Positions 5,292 to 10,321 of a DNA stretch of 10,321 nucleotides are shown piece after piece. Under the pieces are notes generated by a model. The model was not told the origin of the DNA. It did no database searches and was given only the letters and a program-made list of their open reading frames with translations. Source of the stretch: VMSU01 sp031400755 (GTDB taxonomy: Bacteria; Desulfobacterota; Desulfobulbia; Desulfobulbales; VMSU01); assembly GCA_031400755.1 (NCBI GenBank), contig JANNQL010000049.1, positions 1 to 10,321 of the forward strand, written 5' to 3'. Numbering within the stretch: position 1 is the stretch's first letter; each line of letters begins with the position of its first letter. The position numbers and the translations under genes are program-made.

Positions 5292-8200
5292 ATGCGCAAG
5301 ACCCGATCGAATCAAAAAAACGGCAAAAAAAATGCCGCCCGCCACACCGCTCCCAAACCTGCTCAAACCAAGAAACTCTACCATCGGTCGATGCTCGGCC
5401 GCATAATTGACATCATGCCGGCCGGTTGCGGCCTCATGGCCGTCACCCTGCTCTTGCCGGTCTCGGCCCTGGCTGGGGGGGGGCCTCCCATATACCCTGT
5501 CTTAGCGGGCTCGGCTATGCCTGCCGGCATCGAAGCCATCACTAATACCGTTACCACTGACATAGACAACTATCCGATATCATCGACCACACTGATCCAA
5601 CAAACATCGGGTCGGGCCGTCATCGACTGGACCAGCTTTAACATATCCTCAAACGCAGCGGTCAACTTCGTACAGACCGCCGGCCCTGACGCCATCGCCT
5701 TGAACCGGGTCGACGCCAGCGCCGGTCGAAGCAATATCTACGGAACACTGACGGCTAACGGCCAGATCTTCCTGGTCAACCCCAACGGCGTCCTCTTTGG
5801 CGCTGGCTCGCAAATCAGCGTCCATGGCCTGCTGGCCAGCACTGACGGTGGCGCGGGCCAGGTCGTCAACCAGAGCAGCATCACCTCAACTGATTATCAA
5901 GATGACCCAGGCTATATTGTCCTGGACGGCGGCCAGGTCATCAATGAAAACGATCTCACCGTTGGCAATGATGGCCTGATCGCCTTGGTCGGCGGTGACG
6001 TCACCAATCAGGGCAGCCTTACCACTGGAGCTTACGGCGGCACGATATTCCTGTCCGGCGGCCAGGTAAACAATCAAAGCGACATCACAGTTGGCGATGA
6101 AGGCATGGTCGCTCTGATCGGAGACCAGATTAGCAACAGCGGAATTATCACCGCCAAACTAGGGCTGGTAACCATGGCCTCTGGCCAAAAAATTACCCTG
6201 GACATGGAGGGCGACGGCCTCATCAACCTTGTCGTTGAACCGGCCACCCTACCCCAGTCGGTGACCAATACCTCAGACGGCAAGATCTTCGCCGACGGCG
6301 GCCGGGTAGTGATGACCACCCAGGTCGCTGACAACCTGATCAGCTCAGTGGTCAACAACCAAGGGCAGGTCCGGGCCCAGACCATTGACGATCTGAATTT
6401 TGTTGAGCGTACAGGCGTAATCCAACTCTATGGCGGCGAGGTGCAGGCAGGCGGCTCCCTTGATGCCTCGGATGGCGGCGAGGGCTACAATGGCGGCTCC
6501 ATTACGGCGTCAGGAAACACGGTCATAGTGAGCGGCGAACTTAACGCCTCGGCAGGCTGGAATGGCGGCGAGGGCGGTCTAATTGAAACCTCAGGAAACA
6601 CAGTCACGGTGCTTGACACTGCAACCGTCAGTACCGCCTCCTATGGCGGCAACATCGATTCAAATGGCGGCACCATCCACACCTGGCGCATCAATAGCGC
6701 CGATGACTTTACTATCGCCGCATGCGGCGGAAATATCACCGGCGCCAAACTGACAAACAGTCTTCTAAACAATAACATCTTCATAAAGAGCACTGCCGGC
6801 GATGTCTTGGTGAACGACGTGGTTTCGTGGGACGCCAACACCCTCAAACTTAGTGCTGCCCGGAACATTGATATTAAAGCAAACATCACCGCCACGAGCG
6901 GCTTTGCAGGTCTGGAACTTACCCCCGGCACCGGCTTGGCCGATGGCGCATACAACCTAAAAAACAGCGCCCGGATCAACCTGGTCACCTACTTAGACGG
7001 CACACCCAGCCTCACCATCGCCGGTAATTCCTACACCGTTATCAACGACTTCACCAGCGGCGGACTTGACGCCCTGCAGGGCATGAGCGGCGGCCTCTCT
7101 GGCCACTACGCCCTGGGCTCGAACATTTTCTTTGATGGCGCAGACTTTACGCCAGTGGGCAACAATATCTCCCCCTTTACCGGGGTCTTTGACGGCCTGG
7201 GCCACACCATTGAGGACTTTAAAATTAATCTTCCTAATACCAATTATGTGGGACTGTTCGGTTATTCAACTGGCCTAATACAGAATGTGGGACTGATAGA
7301 TGTTAACGTAACCGGCAGAGAAAACGTCGGTGGACTGGTCGGCCATAACAGCGGCGTAGTTAACAACTCCTACAAAACCGGTGGGGTGGTTAGTGGCGTA
7401 GACTTTACAGACAGCTCCTCTTGGTTTTACTCATATGATGTCGGCGGCCTGGTCGGCGATAACGACGGCACTATTGCCAACTCATACAACACAGGGTCCG
7501 TCTCTGGTTCCTATAATGTCGGTGGCTTGGTCGGAAATAACTACGGCACTATTGTTGCCAACTCATACAATACAGGCTCCGTTTTTGGCTTAGACGATGT
7601 CGGCGGACTGGTCGGCGACGGCGCGGAGGGCAGCATTATTACCGGCTCCTACAGCACAGGGAATGTCTTTGGCGAATACGAAGTCGGCGGACTGGTCGGA
7701 GATAACGAAGGCACTATCACCAACTCCCGCAGCTACGGGGATGTGTATGGATATAACTATGTCGGCGGTCTGGTCGGAGATAACTACGGCACCATTTTTA
7801 ACTCCTGGAACGAAGGCACCGTCTCTGGCTCAGACTATGTCGGCGGTCTGGTCGGAGAAAACGACGGCACCATTTCCGGCTCCTGGAACGAAGGCACCGT
7901 TTTCGGCTCAGACAATGTAGGCGGACTGATCGGAGAAAACTGTGCCACTGTTGCCGACTCATACAGCCGAGGTGCAGTTTTTGGTGAATACAACGTCGGC
8001 GGACTGGCCGGATATAGCCACGGCAGCATCTCCAGAAGCTACGCCGAAGGAGCCGTAAAAAGCGGCAGTGGTAGCGCTGCCCCTGACGGCTATAACAGAT
8101 ACACCGGCGGTCTTGTGGGCTATAACTCTTATGGCTCAATCGAAGCGACTTTTGCCACCGGCACTGTTGACAGCAGCGGTTATTACACTGGCGGCTTGGT

Positions 8201-10321
8201 CGGCTACAACGATGGCGGGTCCATCAACTTCAGCTGCGCCGTAGGGAATGTCAGCGGCAACGGCTGGAATTACACCGGCGCCCTGGCAGGCGGGGCAAAT
8301 AACGGCAGCATGATCGCCAACACCATGGCCGCCGGCACTGTCAATGAGGATACTAGCCCAGACAACCAAAATTATCTAATCGGTTATGAGGACGACACCA
8401 ACGGCGGAAGCACCGTCACTAACAGCTTCTGGGACACAACAACCAATATCTGGACCGGCCCCTTCGAAGGCAGCTTGAATTGGAATAATTCCGACAACTG
8501 GTCGCAAGGATACATCCCCTCCGAAACCGACAACGTCTTTGTCAACACTGGCGGTGGTGAAGAGTACGAAATCACCTCCTACGACAGTACCATCAGCTTC
8601 GGCAACCTTTGGCTTAACGGCAATCTGTTCGTTAACACTGATGCAAACTTTAGCGGCGGCAACTTCTTCTTTATGGGCGGCAACGGCGCCTTTGATGGCG
8701 CCTCAACCGTCGACTCCCTCTTCCTGATCAATGGCGTAGTCCAGGGCAGCGGCGATTTCACCGTCAACACCAACTACACGAAGCTCGGTAACGGAATCAT
8801 CAACCGCACCGGCCGCATGAACATCACCCAGGCCGAGGGCGACCTTGTATTCGACGCCACCACTGTCGGCATCCTCAACCTGACTGCCGAAAATGGCAAC
8901 ATCCTGACTACCGTTAATGGCCACATCTGGTTAGAAAATGTTAGTTCTGAACTTGTTGATATTGATAATAATATCACTAATGGCAACGTCACCTTAACTG
9001 CTAATGGCGGCCAGATCTATCAAGAATCCGGGGCGATCATTGCCGGTTGGCTCAATGCCACCGCCGATAATGGAATTTATCTTTCGGGCAACAATCAGGT
9101 CGGCAGCTTCACCGCGATAAATAACGTCGAGGGCGTAATCAATCTCCATAATACCATCACCTTCAACCTCGACAAGGTTACCAACAGCGGCGGAGATATC
9201 TATATAGATGGCACCGGGACGATCTACCAGATCGGCGATGTGTCCATTGATGGTCCTGATGATGGAGACATTCATGTTCATGCTGACGAGGACATCATTA
9301 TGGAGCCAGACACAAAGACACAAACATCCGGTGAATATTATAATAGACATATTGATTACGATGCTGGCGGCGACATCGAACTCGGCCTGCTTAATGCGGA
9401 TGGCGGAGAGGGGTATGTGAATGCAGGCCATGACATCATCGACAACAACGGGATTGGCAATAATAACATCCTGGCCGCCTACGCAGAGCTGACTGCCGGC
9501 GAGGGTGAAGGCGGCCAGGGCAACATTGATCTAGACACTCAAGTCCAGGAGTTAGATGTCGACACCTGCGATGGATACGAAGATAACTTGGTGATGAATA
9601 TCCGCAATAGCGGCAGCCCGCTTTACCTTGACGCCGACATCGACAACGATACGGTGGCGACTATCAGTAACGACAATTCCATCGAAACCGGCTGGCTTTA
9701 TTTACATCCGGGCACCTCCCTTTCCCTGATAACAACGGGGGCGGATTCCGATATCGACATTATGTATGGCACTGATGGAAACGCCGCTGCACTTACCATC
9801 AACGCCGGGGGTGATGTGTCTATATCAGGATCGATAGACTTGTCGGGCCAGACTTCGATCACGGCCCGCAATATCGAGCTTGGCAATCTCGATGGTGGGG
9901 AGGGTTCCGTTTACGCAAATGGTGGTGATATCTTGATCAATGCCCTGGAAACCATGACACAGAGCCCGTACTCACAACTTACCTCCATCGAGGCAGGCAA
10001 TATCACAGTCAATGCCGCCAACATCTTCGCCGGCACCGGGGGCACCATGGCCAGCACCGGCAGCGGTGACATCACCTATGCAGCTAGCGGCAGCAACAAC
10101 ACAGTCAACATCAGCCAGCTTGCCACAAGCGGAAACAAGACAGTCAGCAAGTATGCCGCACCAGCAACCAACCCCGTTATAGCACCCACGATTACCGAGT
10201 GTACGGTAAATCCGACCCTTACCGGTTGCAGCGCTGTACTTCCTTCGGTGGCAACCTGCACCAGTAACCTGGCAGCACCTGGATGCTCTGCTGTCCTGCC
10301 GTCCGTCGCTGTCTGCACCAG
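5292..10321 (+). CDS. TpsA-type secreted exoprotein (filamentous haemagglutinin-like, GLUG repeats), 3' end missing
   Basis: The frame is open for 1,676 codons and runs off the window. A very long basic N-region (1-44) leads into a hydrophobic core and a signal cleavage site after SALA (about 61). The TPS/haemagglutination domain (about 80-200) has IDWTSFNI (from 111) and NPNGVLFG (163-170), the signature used for recognition by TpsB. Repetitive beta-helix follows, with GGLIETSGNTV near 428 and TWRINSADDFTI near 464, then FTGVFDGLGHTI (from 629), which introduces the GLUG array (678-1017). NSFWDT (near 1045) closes the array, and an LNWNNSDNWSQGYIP module (near 1063) opens a second Gly/Asn/Asp-rich helix to about 1620. 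Cysteine-bearing 19-residue repeats begin at 1637. I count only four cysteines in the mature chain before that point. The protein is probably surface-exposed or released and works in adhesion, biofilm or contact functions. The ligand cannot be told, and a toxic C-terminus cannot be judged because it is outside the window. Confidence 0.93.
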   Translation, partial: MRKTRSNQKNGKKNAARHTAPKPAQTKKLYHRSMLGRIIDIMPAGCGLMAVTLLLPVSALAGGGPPIYPVLAGSAMPAGIEAITNTVTTDIDNYPISSTTLIQQTSGRAVIDWTSFNISSNAAVNFVQTAGPDAIALNRVDASAGRSNIYGTLTANGQIFLVNPNGVLFGAGSQISVHGLLASTDGGAGQVVNQSSITSTDYQDDPGYIVLDGGQVINENDLTVGNDGLIALVGGDVTNQGSLTTGAYGGTIFLSGGQVNNQSDITVGDEGMVALIGDQISNSGIITAKLGLVTMASGQKITLDMEGDGLINLVVEPATLPQSVTNTSDGKIFADGGRVVMTTQVADNLISSVVNNQGQVRAQTIDDLNFVERTGVIQLYGGEVQAGGSLDASDGGEGYNGGSITASGNTVIVSGELNASAGWNGGEGGLIETSGNTVTVLDTATVSTASYGGNIDSNGGTIHTWRINSADDFTIAACGGNITGAKLTNSLLNNNIFIKSTAGDVLVNDVVSWDANTLKLSAARNIDIKANITATSGFAGLELTPGTGLADGAYNLKNSARINLVTYLDGTPSLTIAGNSYTVINDFTSGGLDALQGMSGGLSGHYALGSNIFFDGADFTPVGNNISPFTGVFDGLGHTIEDFKINLPNTNYVGLFGYSTGLIQNVGLIDVNVTGRENVGGLVGHNSGVVNNSYKTGGVVSGVDFTDSSSWFYSYDVGGLVGDNDGTIANSYNTGSVSGSYNVGGLVGNNYGTIVANSYNTGSVFGLDDVGGLVGDGAEGSIITGSYSTGNVFGEYEVGGLVGDNEGTITNSRSYGDVYGYNYVGGLVGDNYGTIFNSWNEGTVSGSDYVGGLVGENDGTISGSWNEGTVFGSDNVGGLIGENCATVADSYSRGAVFGEYNVGGLAGYSHGSISRSYAEGAVKSGSGSAAPDGYNRYTGGLVGYNSYGSIEATFATGTVDSSGYYTGGLVGYNDGGSINFSCAVGNVSGNGWNYTGALAGGANNGSMIANTMAAGTVNEDTSPDNQNYLIGYEDDTNGGSTVTNSFWDTTTNIWTGPFEGSLNWNNSDNWSQGYIPSETDNVFVNTGGGEEYEITSYDSTISFGNLWLNGNLFVNTDANFSGGNFFFMGGNGAFDGASTVDSLFLINGVVQGSGDFTVNTNYTKLGNGIINRTGRMNITQAEGDLVFDATTVGILNLTAENGNILTTVNGHIWLENVSSELVDIDNNITNGNVTLTANGGQIYQESGAIIAGWLNATADNGIYLSGNNQVGSFTAINNVEGVINLHNTITFNLDKVTNSGGDIYIDGTGTIYQIGDVSIDGPDDGDIHVHADEDIIMEPDTKTQTSGEYYNRHIDYDAGGDIELGLLNADGGEGYVNAGHDIIDNNGIGNNNILAAYAELTAGEGEGGQGNIDLDTQVQELDVDTCDGYEDNLVMNIRNSGSPLYLDADIDNDTVATISNDNSIETGWLYLHPGTSLSLITTGADSDIDIMYGTDGNAAALTINAGGDVSISGSIDLSGQTSITARNIELGNLDGGEGSVYANGGDILINALETMTQSPYSQLTSIEAGNITVNAANIFAGTGGTMASTGSGDITYAASGSNNTVNISQLATSGNKTVSKYAAPATNPVIAPTITECTVNPTLTGCSAVLPSVATCTSNLAAPGCSAVLPSVAVCT
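5475..5483 (+). repeat. Nine-G homopolymer in tpsA
   Basis: Nine consecutive G's encode Gly-Gly-Gly immediately after the predicted signal-peptide cleavage site of TpsA. A one-base loss would give a stop at 5503-5505 and a one-base gain a stop at 5543-5545. The tract therefore sits where slippage would switch the whole protein off. As read, the gene is in frame. A sequencing miscount is also possible in such a run. Confidence 0.85.
7323..8345 (+). repeat. Tandem GLUG-repeat array in tpsA
   Basis: About 12 imperfect repeats of the pattern (V/T)GGLVG-x-N-x-G-x-I-x-S-x-x-x-G-x-V-x-G. By the residue before each VGG/TGG, they begin at 7323, 7437, 7515, 7596, 7680, 7758, 7836, 7914, 7992, 8100, 8184 and 8271. 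Most units are 26-29 residues (78-87 nt). The first (38) and ninth (36) carry inserts. The last three start TGG or TGA and are more diverged, with the last ending near 8345. GLUG repeats (named for the G-L-any-G motif) are found in bacterial surface and secreted proteins and are taken to stack as beta-helix turns. Confidence 0.9.
7758..7913 (+). repeat. Near-identical pair of 78-bp GLUG units
   Basis: Units 7758-7835 and 7836-7913 differ at 9 of 78 positions by my hand count (about 88% identical). They share the unusual SWNEGTV segment, which no other unit has. They look like a recent tandem duplication, so this is the part of the array most likely to vary in copy number between strains. Confidence 0.75.
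10200..10321 (+). repeat. Cysteine-containing 57-bp (19-residue) repeat, truncated by window end
   Basis: The 57-nt period is shown by Cys codons at 10200, 10257 and 10314 and by Cys codons at 10227 and 10284. Each unit reads C-T-x7-G-C-S-A-V-L-P-S-V-A, so the cysteines alternate CX8C and CX9C. Two full units and the start of a third are visible, and the array presumably continues. Five cysteines in about 40 residues contrast with the almost cysteine-free chain before. Similar GCSAVLP-type C-terminal repeats occur, to my knowledge, in other large bacterial TPS-like proteins. Their function is not known to me. Confidence 0.8.

Noticed and set aside
7798..8139. Arg/Ser/Cys-rich minus-strand ORF opposite the GLUG array
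   Set aside because: Its periodic composition is the antisense image of the GLUG repeats.
7323..8345. Regularly spaced repeats that could suggest a CRISPR array
   Set aside because: The repeats are in one open reading frame, have a codon-based period of 78-87 nt, and translate to the GLUG motif. There are no identical short repeats with unique spacers.
8994..9431. 145-residue minus-strand ORF within tpsA
   Set aside because: Antisense to the open tpsA frame; it has no motif I recognise and no independent start signal.
10076..10318. Minus-strand ORF with hydrophobic stretches resembling membrane segments
   Set aside because: Antisense to the Ala/Val/Ser/Cys repeats of tpsA. The hydrophobicity arises from the complementary codons.

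Overview
The window has moderate GC and looks like a Gram-negative bacterial chromosome. The strongest evidence is a two-partner secretion (TPS) locus, which needs an outer membrane. Next to it are housekeeping methyltransferase genes and a nickel-pincer cofactor gene. LarB, PrmA, RsmE and a large GLUG-repeat TpsA would suit a Desulfobacterota (deltaproteobacterial) genome. That placement is an inference from gene style and was not tested.

Layout. Positions 1-249 hold no gene that I can support, but two good sigma70-like promoters on the minus strand point out of the left edge. larB (250-1011, minus) encodes the NaAD carboxylase/hydrolase of nickel-pincer nucleotide synthesis. It is divergent from prmA (1122-2057), for the ribosomal protein L11 methyltransferase, and rsmE (2115-2849), for the 16S rRNA m3U1498 methyltransferase. 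prmA and rsmE look like a two-gene ribosome-modification operon that ends at a palindromic terminator near 2888-2909.

The rest is one TPS system. A strong promoter (2942-2970) is followed by a leader of about 310 nt with several hairpins and an A11 tract. Next comes tpsB (3288-4940), a FhaC/ShlB-type outer-membrane transporter. The 351-nt gap after tpsB contains a perfect 20-nt inverted repeat of the dispersed 'CTTCGACTCCGCTCAGG' type. tpsA starts at 5292 and stays open to the right edge (1,676 codons, 3' end missing). It is a secreted beta-helix exoprotein with an N-terminal TPS/haemagglutination domain and a tandem array of about 12 GLUG repeats. A long acidic, Gly/Asn-rich helix follows, and a cysteine-containing 19-residue repeat is just beginning when the window ends.

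How the parts work together: TpsB's POTRA domains should recognise the TPS domain of TpsA in the periplasm and thread it to the surface. The points most worth a second look are a run of nine G's just after the TpsA signal peptide (a possible phase-variation switch), the palindromic repeat between tpsB and tpsA, the structured tpsB leader, and the cysteine repeats at the right edge.
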